Shown one piece after another: positions 6,528-15,527 of a stretch of 64,000 bases of DNA. Below the pieces are notes generated by a model. It did no database searches. It was not told the origin of the DNA and was given only the letters and a program-made list of their open reading frames with translations. The stretch's first letter is position 1. Every line of letters starts with the position of its first letter. A program made the translations under genes and the position numbers. This stretch comes from CADEDV01 sp036383515. GTDB lineage: Bacteria; Bacteroidota; Bacteroidia; Chitinophagales; Chitinophagaceae. The stretch is from NCBI GenBank assembly GCA_036383515.1, contig DASVOE010000077.1, forward strand, positions 30,240 through 94,239. Direction: 5' to 3'.

Positions 6528-9500
6528 TTGAACCTTAAGACTGCCCATATTCTCCGTACATTGGTATGTATAGCCATGTTGTTTGCCACCTTCTACCCGG
6601 AGGCAAATGCCCGTTATTTTCAACAGCAACCTTCCGATTCTTTACGGTTTCCGATCCATGATCGTTATGGCGATCCTTATACCTATCCCAATAAGAACAC
6701 GATGGATTTCAGGGACACCTCTTACCTGAAAAAAAATATTGAGTACGATCCGAAGACTAAGCAGTATTATGTTGTAGAAAAAATAGGCAACCAGTATTTC
6801 CGCACACCGGTTTCATTTTCCATGGAAGAATTTTTGCGGATACAAGGCAAAAAGGATGAGCAGGATTATTTTAAGAAAAGAGCCAGCCTGCTCGCCAATA
6901 TGAACCGCCGGATGACAAGGCCGAAGTTTAAAGTAAACAATGACTGGTTCAACCGGATGATGGGAGTAGGCCCGGATGGTAAAGTAAAGATTGATATCAA
7001 ACCTTCGGGTTATGTTGATGTTCTTGCGGGCTACCAGGGACAGAATATAAAAAACCCAACACTACCCGAACGGGCAAGAAAGAATGGAGGTTTTGATTTC
7101 AACATGAATTCGCAATTGCAGGTAGATGCCAATATCGGTGATAAACTAAAACTGCCGATCAATTATAATACACTTGCCAATTTTGATTTTGAGAACCAAT
7201 TAAAACTTGATTACCAGGGTAAGCCGGACGAGATATTAAAACAATTCCAGGCGGGTACGGTCAACTTTACAACCAAGAGTACATTGATACCCGGCGCTCA
7301 ATCCTTATTTGGTATTAAAACCCAATTACAGTTTGGGAAATTATTTATCACAGGTGTAGTGGCCAATCAACGATCGCAACGGCAGAGTCTCGGCTTACAG
7401 GGTGGAACGGCCTCCCAATTATTTTCATTGAAAGCGGATGAATATGATGAGAACCGTCACTTCCTGATGGCGCAATATTTTCGCAATAATTATAATGCAG
7501 CGATGAAGCAATTGCCCATCGTTAATTCAGTGATACAAATATTACGGGTGGAAGTATGGGTAACCAACCGCAACGGAACCACCACCGATACCAGGGATGT
7601 TGTTGCATTAATGGATCTTGGTGAAACCAATCCTTATACGGTGCCTCCGAGCGGCAATACCGATCCCAAACCATTTAATAATGCCAATGGTTTGTATGCA
7701 AGCCTTATTGCTAACCCCAGTGCCCGCAACTCTTCTTTAGTAACAAGTGTGCTGACCGGGCCGGGGTTTGGACTTCAACCTGTGCAGGATTTTGAAAAAA
7801 CATTTGCCCGCAAATTGCAGGCTTCCGATTATTATTTTAATCCACAGATAGGCTTTCTTTCGTTGAATCAACCATTGCAACCTGATGAAGTGTTGGGAAT
7901 AGCTTATCAATATACATATAACGGAAGGGTATACCAGGTGGGTGAATTTTCGCAGGATGTGCCACCAGATACAACCGGCACTACGCAAAAAGTATTGTTC
8001 TTAAAATTATTAAAAGCTACATCACAGCGTACCAACCTTCCTATCTGGGACCTGATGATGAAGAACGTGTATTCTGTAGGTTTTGGCCAATTAGAAAGAC
8101 AAGACTTTGAATTGAATGTGATCTATGAAGAGCCCAGCCTGGGCGAAAAAAGATATTTGCCGCCTACCGAGGTTGTTGATCCTTACAAAGGACAACCGCT
8201 GATCTCTTTATTGAATTTAGATCGGTTGAATAACCAGAATGATCCGCAGCCCGATGGTAAATTTGACTTCATAGAAGGATATACTGTTATTTCATCGCAA
8301 AGCCGCATCATATTTCCTGTACTGGAACCATTCGGACATGATCTTGATTATGTGTATGGCAATCAAACCGACCGGAATAAATTTTTATACTATCCTTTGT
8401 ATGATACCATCAAAGCAATTGCTCAAACTTATGCTAACCTCAATCGCTTTGAACTGAATGGACGTTCTAAGACATCCGCAGGCGCTTCTGGTGATTATCA
8501 ATTGGGTTATAATATTCCAAGAGGTTCTGTTACGGTTACTGCAGGCGGACAAACGTTGCAGGAGAATGTAGACTATGAAATAAATTATGATCTCGGTTCA
8601 TTACGGGTAACTAACCAGGCTATCATATCATCAGGTGTGCCGGTAAATATTCAATTTGAAAACCAGGCGGCTTATGGATTACAGCAAAAGAATTTCATGG
8701 GGCTGCGGTTAGATTATCTTGCCAATAAAAACCTGACAGTAGGAGCTACCATTGCAAAGTTGGGTGAAAGACCTTTCTTTATCAAACAGTCTTATGGTGA
8801 AGATCCGGTAAAGAATACCATGTATGGAGTAGATGTGGATTACCGGAATAACTGGCCACGGTTGACGAAGTGGATTGATAAACTTCCTTTTTATTCTACT
8901 AAGGTGATGTCCACCATCAATGCGTATGCAGAAGCAGCCGTGTTGCAACCCGGGCATGCCAAGCAGATCGGTAAAGGTGATGAAGGCGTCATCTATATTG
9001 ATGATTTTGAAGGCACCCGTTCTTCTATTGACCTGCGTTTTCCACTGATCAACTGGACACTGGCCTCTATTCCGCAGGGTAATGGTTTATTTCCTGAATC
9101 TTCATTGTCAAATGATCTGTCTATCGGATACAACCGGGCTAAAATGGCCTGGTATAATATTGAACCGGTATTGCAAGAAAGAAGAAATCAAAATAACCCG
9201 ATCCGCAATCTTCCAAATTTTCTGGATGAGATATCCAAGCCCCAAACACGACAGGTATTGCAACAAGAAATATTTCCAAAGAAGAGCCTGGATTTCGGAC
9301 AGGGATTACTCACCACTTTCGATCTTGCTTTTTATCCTAAAAATGTAGGTCCTTATAATTTTGAAAACAGGCCGGGAAGAATTGATGCCAATGGCAAACT
9401 ATTAAATCCCTCGCAGGCATGGGGTGGTTTAATGCGTAATATTGACCAGATAGATTTTGAAACAGGCAATATTGAGTTTATAGAATTCTGGGTACAAGAT

Positions 9501-12500
9501 CCATTTGTAGGTAATAATTCCATGCCAAACGGAGGTCAGCTTTATTTCAACCTTGGAAATATTTCAGAAGATATATTGAAAGATGGGAAACGTTTTTATG
9601 AAAATGGGTTACCCACACCTACCATTCCATCACCGGTAGATAGCAGCACCGTTTGGGGTAAAGTGCCTTCAATTCCTTTACAGGTAACCAATGCTTTCAG
9701 TAATAATACAGAAGACAGGCAATACCAGGATGTGGGATTTGATGGATTGAGAGATGATGAAGAGAAAAGAAAATTTGCTCCTTATATTAATGGGCTTGCT
9801 GCACAATTTGGTACCGGGTCATTAATATATCGCCAGGCACAGGCAGATCCTTCATCCGATAATTTCAAACCATATCGTGATGCAAGCTATGAGGGTGTAG
9901 GCATATTAGGTCGTTATAAAAATATCAATAATCCCAATGGCAACTCACCTGTAGCGAGCACCGGTGACCAATTTGTAAGTGCCTTCACCCAATATCCCGA
10001 TGCAGAAGAACTTAACAGGGATAATACATTGAATGAAGTAGAAGAATATTTCCAGTATAAAGTAGACATAAAACCCAACATGCCCATCGGTAGTAATTTT
10101 ATTACAGATAAAAGAGTAGTAACAGTAGACCTTCCCAATGGACAGAGCCGTCCTGAAACATGGTATCTCTTCCGTATTCCTATATCACAGTACCAGACCA
10201 AAGTGGGTAATATTCCTGATTTTAAGTCTATCCGTTTCATCCGGATGTTTATGACAGGATTTGATGATTCAGTGGTAATGCGGTTTGGTAAACTGGAATT
10301 GGTAAGAAACCAATGGCGTAAGTTCAAATTCCAGATTGACACATCCGGTAATTATGTAAATCTTCCGGCCAATGATCCGACTACAGTAAATACACTTGCC
10401 GTAAATCTTGAAGAGAATGATCAGCGGGAACCCATCCGTTATGTAACTCCTCCGGGCATTGAAAGACAACAACAGCTTAGCAATAACAACGTACAGTTAT
10501 TCCTGAATGAACAATCATTGAGTGTGCAGGTGAAAGATCTTGATAATGGGCAGGCCCGTGGTGTATTCAAAACCATGAACCTTGATATGCGCCAGTACGG
10601 AAAACTGAAAATGTTTATCCATGCAGAAAGAATAAAAGATTGCGGCGGTAATATTCTGGAAGATAATGATCTGATGGCTATTGTTCGTATCGGCAACGAC
10701 TTTTCCGGTAACTACTATGAAATAAGAATACCGGTTAAGAAAACAAATTTCAATGAAACAGATAGTTTGAAAATATGGCCGGCGCTTAATAACCTTGATT
10801 TTGATCTGAATGAACTGACAAGATTAAAATCAAGAAGAAATAATTCCGGGTTATCACCTTCGCAATATTATAGCGAAGCAGGACCTGATGGCCGTCGCTA
10901 TGGCATCTTTGGTAATCCTAACCTCGGTGAAGTAAGAGGTATGATGCTGGCCGTAGAAAACGTTGCTCAAAAACCTGTTTGTGCTGAAGTTTGGTTTAAT
11001 GAATTGCGATTCTCCAACCTCGATGAAAAAGGTGGTTGGGCTGGAGTAGGACGTTTGAATATAGTAGGAGGTGACCTGTTTACACTCAATGCTTCTGTAG
11101 CAGCAAAGAGTAATGGGTTTGGTACGCTGGAGCAAAGAGTAAATGAAAGAAGCCGTGAAGATCTGTATAATATTGATGTATCTGCCAACCTGGAAGCCGG
11201 TAAGTTGCTGCCAAAGAAATTGGGCATCCAGATTCCTGTATACGCAGGTATCAGCCGCACAGCCAGCACACCGGAATATGATCCGTATGATCTTGATATC
11301 AAACTCAAACAAAAACTGAATGATGCAGCTCCGGGTAAAAGAGATTCCATCAACAATGATGCACAGGATATCACTACCATCAAAACAGTAAACCTTACCA
11401 ATGTTAAAAAAATAAAAACAGATGGTAAACGACCCAAAATATGGAGTGTATCCAATTTTGATTTCAATTATTCTTTTATAGAAACCAAACGGCACAATCC
11501 ACTTATTGAAAATGACCTGATGCGCCGCACCCGCGGAGCTATTGGTTATAATTACGCACCACAGCCCAAAATTGTGGAGCCGTTTAAGAAGCTTATTAAG
11601 CCCAATTCAAAATGGCTGATGTGGATCAGGGATTTTAATTTCAACTACGCACCGTCACAATTATCATTCAGGGCTGATATCTTCCGGCAGTTTGGCGCTA
11701 TACGTCCGAGAAATGTAGGTGGTGGTCCTTACAAAGTGCCCGAGACCTACGATAAATATTTTACATTCGACCGGTATTATATCATGCAATGGAATTTAAC
11801 CCGTTCCATTTCTATTGATTACACGGCTACGAATAATGCACGGATTGATGAGCCCTTTGGCCGTATTGATACAAAAGAGAAAAAAGATTCAGTACGCAAC
11901 AATGTTTTCAAAGGTGGAAGGAATACACAATTTCAACAGGATGTTACAATCACTTATAATGTACCCATGCAAAAGATCCCGTTGCTCGACTGGACAACGT
12001 TGCGGGCATCTTATAATACCAGGTACAATTGGTTAGCACAGTCATTGCTGGCAAGAAGCGTAGCTAACCTTGGCAACATTCTTTCCAACACACAAACAAG
12101 AACTTTAAATGGAGAATTAAAGTTTGAAGATATCTATAACAAAGTAAAATTTCTGCGAGCTGTTTATAATACCGCTCCTAAACTACCGTCCACGCCCCAG
12201 AATAAGGACAATGCAAAAAAAGATTCAACCGGTAAAAAAATAAAAGAAAAACGAATTAAAGATCCTAACCAGTTACCGGAAGTGGGAAGTGTGGTAAAAT
12301 TTGTTGCAAAATTAGCCACCTCATTAAAAAGAGTAGGTATCCAATACACCGAAGATTTTGGAACAACGCTGCCAGGTTATCTTGACAGTACAAGAGTACT
12401 CGGATATAATCCAAAAAGCGGTCAACCTGGGTTTGGTTTCATATTCGGTTATCAGCCAGACACCAGCTGGATCAATAGATTTGGAGCGAAGGGCTTATTA

Positions 12501-13700
12501 TCCAATCACTCGCTTGTGAGCGCCATGATACAACAGCGCTATAACCAGCGTTTGAATATAACGGCACAGGTGAACCCGTTCCGTGATTTCAACATTGACT
12601 TTAATGTAGATAAATCATTTGATAAGAATTATTCAGAATTGTATAAAGACACCACGGGTTCATCCGGTTTTACACGATTGAATCCTTATGCCACCGGTAG
12701 TTTTTCTGTCAGTTATATTTCTTATCAAACACTGTTCACGAAGTTTGATCCTAACATAGTAACAGAGACTTTCCAAAAATTTGAATCAAACCGTTTGATC
12801 TTATCCAACCGGCTGAAAGGAGTAAATCCTTATGCTGCCGGTAACGGAACCAACCCGGATGGTTATGTAAAAGGTTATGGCCGCTATGCACAGGATGTGG
12901 TGATACCGGCTTTCCTTGCTGCGTATACCAATAAAGACCCGGGCAATATTAAACTTTTCAAGAACAGCAATCCTAATACAAGATCAAATCCATTCTCAGG
13001 TATCATACCTAAACCTAACTGGACCGTAACTTATAATGGGTTGTCGAGAATGAAAGGGCTGGATAAAATATTTACTAATGTAACGATCCGCCACGGCTAT
13101 CATAGCACTCTTAGCATGAATAGTTTTAATACGGCGTTGCTGTTTCTCGATCCGAGCAGAATTGGTTATCCTTCGTTTGTAGGGCAGGACAGCAATTACA
13201 TCCCTTACTTCCTTGTGCCCAATGTTACGATCACGGAGACATTTGACCCAATGATCGAAGTGGATATGACATTTACCAACCAGCTTACCACCCGCTTTGA
13301 GTTCAGGAAAAGCCGAACACTAAGTCTGAGCCTGATCGATTATCAATTGGCCGAAAATCGTTCTACTGAAGTTACATTCGGATTCAACTGGAGAAAGAAG
13401 GGATTCCCGCTTATTAAAAAGCTGGGGAAAATGAAATTAGATAATGATGTAACATTCAAAATGGATTTCAGTCTTCGTGATGATGCAACCGCTAACAGCA
13501 AACTCGACCAGCGAACATCATTTGGAACAGCCGGACAGAAAGTAATACGTATTGCACCTTCTATTGATTATATCATCAATAGCCGGGTAAGTATAAAATT
13601 ATATTTTGAACAGAACCGTAATATCCCCAAGATCAGTAATGCCTTCCCGATCACCAATACAAGAGGTGGAGCACAAGTAAGGATCTCATTGGCGCAGTAA
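6528..13700 (+). CDS. sprA: Type IX secretion outer-membrane translocon SprA (Sov)
   Basis: A 2390-residue protein, the family's usual giant size. SprA forms the very large outer-membrane beta-barrel through which type IX secretion clients leave the cell. It begins at a TTG (6528) followed by a signal peptide (hydrophobic about 11-23, cleavage near ANA-RYF). The N-terminal region contains the family pattern PFSFSMEEFL-like (VSFSMEEFLR) and the FDFNMNSQLQV block, and the rest is long and rich in alternating beta-strand segments. The C-terminus RGGAQVRISLAQ is a barrel strand. Two candidate T9SS clients are encoded nearby (15.5 and 22.8 kb). No ATG start precedes the signal peptide in frame. 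It probably lies in an operon with ruvA. Confidence 0.95.
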   Translation: MNLKTAHILRTLVCIAMLFATFYPEANARYFQQQPSDSLRFPIHDRYGDPYTYPNKNTMDFRDTSYLKKNIEYDPKTKQYYVVEKIGNQYFRTPVSFSMEEFLRIQGKKDEQDYFKKRASLLANMNRRMTRPKFKVNNDWFNRMMGVGPDGKVKIDIKPSGYVDVLAGYQGQNIKNPTLPERARKNGGFDFNMNSQLQVDANIGDKLKLPINYNTLANFDFENQLKLDYQGKPDEILKQFQAGTVNFTTKSTLIPGAQSLFGIKTQLQFGKLFITGVVANQRSQRQSLGLQGGTASQLFSLKADEYDENRHFLMAQYFRNNYNAAMKQLPIVNSVIQILRVEVWVTNRNGTTTDTRDVVALMDLGETNPYTVPPSGNTDPKPFNNANGLYASLIANPSARNSSLVTSVLTGPGFGLQPVQDFEKTFARKLQASDYYFNPQIGFLSLNQPLQPDEVLGIAYQYTYNGRVYQVGEFSQDVPPDTTGTTQKVLFLKLLKATSQRTNLPIWDLMMKNVYSVGFGQLERQDFELNVIYEEPSLGEKRYLPPTEVVDPYKGQPLISLLNLDRLNNQNDPQPDGKFDFIEGYTVISSQSRIIFPVLEPFGHDLDYVYGNQTDRNKFLYYPLYDTIKAIAQTYANLNRFELNGRSKTSAGASGDYQLGYNIPRGSVTVTAGGQTLQENVDYEINYDLGSLRVTNQAIISSGVPVNIQFENQAAYGLQQKNFMGLRLDYLANKNLTVGATIAKLGERPFFIKQSYGEDPVKNTMYGVDVDYRNNWPRLTKWIDKLPFYSTKVMSTINAYAEAAVLQPGHAKQIGKGDEGVIYIDDFEGTRSSIDLRFPLINWTLASIPQGNGLFPESSLSNDLSIGYNRAKMAWYNIEPVLQERRNQNNPIRNLPNFLDEISKPQTRQVLQQEIFPKKSLDFGQGLLTTFDLAFYPKNVGPYNFENRPGRIDANGKLLNPSQAWGGLMRNIDQIDFETGNIEFIEFWVQDPFVGNNSMPNGGQLYFNLGNISEDILKDGKRFYENGLPTPTIPSPVDSSTVWGKVPSIPLQVTNAFSNNTEDRQYQDVGFDGLRDDEEKRKFAPYINGLAAQFGTGSLIYRQAQADPSSDNFKPYRDASYEGVGILGRYKNINNPNGNSPVASTGDQFVSAFTQYPDAEELNRDNTLNEVEEYFQYKVDIKPNMPIGSNFITDKRVVTVDLPNGQSRPETWYLFRIPISQYQTKVGNIPDFKSIRFIRMFMTGFDDSVVMRFGKLELVRNQWRKFKFQIDTSGNYVNLPANDPTTVNTLAVNLEENDQREPIRYVTPPGIERQQQLSNNNVQLFLNEQSLSVQVKDLDNGQARGVFKTMNLDMRQYGKLKMFIHAERIKDCGGNILEDNDLMAIVRIGNDFSGNYYEIRIPVKKTNFNETDSLKIWPALNNLDFDLNELTRLKSRRNNSGLSPSQYYSEAGPDGRRYGIFGNPNLGEVRGMMLAVENVAQKPVCAEVWFNELRFSNLDEKGGWAGVGRLNIVGGDLFTLNASVAAKSNGFGTLEQRVNERSREDLYNIDVSANLEAGKLLPKKLGIQIPVYAGISRTASTPEYDPYDLDIKLKQKLNDAAPGKRDSINNDAQDITTIKTVNLTNVKKIKTDGKRPKIWSVSNFDFNYSFIETKRHNPLIENDLMRRTRGAIGYNYAPQPKIVEPFKKLIKPNSKWLMWIRDFNFNYAPSQLSFRADIFRQFGAIRPRNVGGGPYKVPETYDKYFTFDRYYIMQWNLTRSISIDYTATNNARIDEPFGRIDTKEKKDSVRNNVFKGGRNTQFQQDVTITYNVPMQKIPLLDWTTLRASYNTRYNWLAQSLLARSVANLGNILSNTQTRTLNGELKFEDIYNKVKFLRAVYNTAPKLPSTPQNKDNAKKDSTGKKIKEKRIKDPNQLPEVGSVVKFVAKLATSLKRVGIQYTEDFGTTLPGYLDSTRVLGYNPKSGQPGFGFIFGYQPDTSWINRFGAKGLLSNHSLVSAMIQQRYNQRLNITAQVNPFRDFNIDFNVDKSFDKNYSELYKDTTGSSGFTRLNPYATGSFSVSYISYQTLFTKFDPNIVTETFQKFESNRLILSNRLKGVNPYAAGNGTNPDGYVKGYGRYAQDVVIPAFLAAYTNKDPGNIKLFKNSNPNTRSNPFSGIIPKPNWTVTYNGLSRMKGLDKIFTNVTIRHGYHSTLSMNSFNTALLFLDPSRIGYPSFVGQDSNYIPYFLVPNVTITETFDPMIEVDMTFTNQLTTRFEFRKSRTLSLSLIDYQLAENRSTEVTFGFNWRKKGFPLIKKLGKMKLDNDVTFKMDFSLRDDATANSKLDQRTSFGTAGQKVIRIAPSIDYIINSRVSIKLYFEQNRNIPKISNAFPITNTRGGAQVRISLAQ

Positions 13701-13869
13701 GCTGATTTCAATCCATGACTCCCTGTTGAGTTCGTTGTTCATGATTCATAAATGATGGGCCTGGAAGACAGCTATTAATTCTTTATTCAATTGTTGAAGA
13801 TTAAAATTGGTAATTGCCCATTCAACATTATGCAAAAAACAACTGCATCAAACGATATCTCAACACAAA

Positions 13870-13905
13870 AAAGCATCCCGGTAGACCAGGATGCTTTGTT
13901 TTTTT
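13870..13905. terminator. Bidirectional terminator after sprA
   Basis: Stem AAAGCATCC (13870-13878) pairs with GGATGCTTT (13889-13897) and is followed by a T-tract to 13905. On the minus strand the stem is also followed by Ts. It serves sprA and the convergent secreted-protein gene. Confidence 0.85.
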
Positions 13906-13920
13906 ATGGCTGTAATTAAT

Positions 13921-14427
13921 TTACGGTTGGGGATTCGAATTGGCATTTCCTTCAGGACCTGCTTTTTTAAACAACATCACATAGCCACATAAATTCTTTT
14001 TCTTTTGTTTGTTTACCTGCACCGGCTTCATCATATGAAACTCGGAGAACTTGGGTATGTAAGAATAGGAGATAATGTTACCATCTATATCGCCCCATTT
14101 TTTTTGCTGAAAAATAACCTGGCGTTCATTCCAGTCAAACATTCTTACTTCATACAGTCTTGAACTGTAGTCACCGATAAAAACAAACTGGTACCAACTG
14201 CCTTGTGTTAGCGGAACGATAACCGGCATTTCAAATTCACTTTCCATCATAATGGAAGCTTCTTTGAGCAGCATATAACCATCTTTGGAATATAAATTTT
14301 TGAGACTGTCTACCTGCCTTGTAATAAGATCATTTGAACAGGATTGCTGGCGGATCACTTCCTGTGAATGAACGGCAGTGGTTAATAGAATACCCAGGAG
14401 GGCGGGTAAACGGAATTTCGTTTTCAT
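13921..14427 (-). CDS. Small secreted hypothetical protein
   Basis: With the start at 14427 the product has 168 residues and opens with a signal peptide (MKTKFRLPALLGILLTTAVH, then SQ). An in-frame ATG at 14469 would put 14 extra residues before it and is less likely. The mature part is rich in aromatic and charged residues, with FVFIGDYSSRLYEVRMFDWN suggesting a beta-rich fold, and ends in the basic stretch NKQKKKN. I recognise no named family and propose no function. It is convergent with sprA and lies downstream of the SDR gene on the same strand, separated by 225 bp. Confidence 0.7.
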   Translation of the reverse strand: MKTKFRLPALLGILLTTAVHSQEVIRQQSCSNDLITRQVDSLKNLYSKDGYMLLKEASIMMESEFEMPVIVPLTQGSWYQFVFIGDYSSRLYEVRMFDWNERQVIFQQKKWGDIDGNIISYSYIPKFSEFHMMKPVQVNKQKKKNLCGYVMLFKKAGPEGNANSNPQP

Positions 14428-14652
14428 AACGGATTTTAGGGTCTTTATACGGAATTGGATCGACTTCATAAATATAGATCGGTATTTACAGGATAAGAAA
14501 TTTAGCGGTTGAAATCCAGGGAGCTAAACGTGGCTATAGGTAAATTTTCGAAGGAGGATTACGCAAGGATCAGGCCAATGGGGATATCTAAGGTTTGAGG
14601 GCACATGAAAATAGAATAAAAGCTGTAATTGCACAAGATTTTTTGAGCCGCA

Positions 14653-15417
14653 TCAACTCTTATTCCTGTTAAAATAAATAGCATCTGCCTGCTGCGTGCA
14701 GGTGATCACCAGGTCATTGATACAAACATGTGATGGCAGGGTAGTAGTGTAATAGATAATATCTGCTACATCTTCAGCCGTCAGGGGCTCTAATCCATTA
14801 TAAATACTTTTTGCAGTGGCGTCGTCTCCTTTAAAGCGAACTAATGAAAATTCTGTATTGGCCGCACCGGGATGAATACCGGTTACTTTAATATTATGAC
14901 GGAGCAGGTCAATGCGCATGGCCTGGTTCAATGCATCAACAGCATATTTGGTAGCACAATAGACATTTCCTTTTTCATATACCTGTTTGCCGGCAACAGA
15001 TCCCAGGTTTATAATATGACCTTGTTTGTGAACGGCCATTAGTTGCGACACCGCTTTTGCCACATACATAAAACCTTTGATGTTGGTATCTACCATCCTG
15101 TTCCAGTCAGAAAGATCGGCTTCTTCAAAATAATCACGGCCTACAGCAAGCCCTGCGTTGTTAATCAATACATCTATCTTTTTCCATTCGGCCGGCAGAT
15201 TTTCAATCGAGTCCAAAACATTTTTTTCATCCCGCACATCAAAGGGAGTTTGAAAAACGGCAATATTATATTTCGACTCCAGGTCGTTGGCCAGTTCGAG
15301 CAATCTTTCTTTTCTACGTCCATTTAAAATAAGATCATAGCCATTGGCTGCAAATTTTATAGCACAGGCTTTTCCAAAACCAGAAGTGGCACCGGTGATA
15401 AAAACTATTTTCGGCAT
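14653..15417 (-). CDS. SDR family NAD(P)-dependent oxidoreductase (YdfG-like)
   Basis: A 254-residue classical short-chain dehydrogenase. It shows the Rossmann glycine motif TGATSGFGKA (7-16), Arg residues after the second strand (LNGRRKERL) suggesting NADP preference, NNAGLA, the catalytic serine in LGSVAGKQ, and the YCATK catalytic Tyr/Lys pair. The closest familiar relatives are YdfG-type serine/3-hydroxy acid dehydrogenases, but substrates in this superfamily cannot be read from sequence. Cytoplasmic. It is flanked by non-overlapping minus-strand genes, so it may be a single unit. A small GGTTAA-CAAA-TTAACC palindrome lies upstream at 15456-15471. Confidence 0.9.
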   Translation of the reverse strand: MPKIVFITGATSGFGKACAIKFAANGYDLILNGRRKERLLELANDLESKYNIAVFQTPFDVRDEKNVLDSIENLPAEWKKIDVLINNAGLAVGRDYFEEADLSDWNRMVDTNIKGFMYVAKAVSQLMAVHKQGHIINLGSVAGKQVYEKGNVYCATKYAVDALNQAMRIDLLRHNIKVTGIHPGAANTEFSLVRFKGDDATAKSIYNGLEPLTAEDVADIIYYTTTLPSHVCINDLVITCTQQADAIYFNRNKS

Positions 15418-15527
15418 GATAGAAGGTTGATTGTTTATTAGTTTATAAATTGAAGGGTTAACAAATTAACCTGTTCGAAGTTAACAGCAGATACTTGAAA
15501 TAATAGAAAGTTTGAAAAGAAAAAATA

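Noticed and set aside
10854..11495. 213-codon minus-strand open frame inside sprA
   Set aside because: Antisense to a well-supported gene, with Cys/Tyr/Phe-rich translation typical of a shadow of AT-rich coding DNA.
15456..15485. Cluster of GTTAA/TTAAC motifs upstream of the SDR gene
   Set aside because: Spacings are about 8 and 15 bp, not one helical turn, and part of it is simply the GGTTAA-CAAA-TTAACC palindrome; not counted as a response-regulator site.
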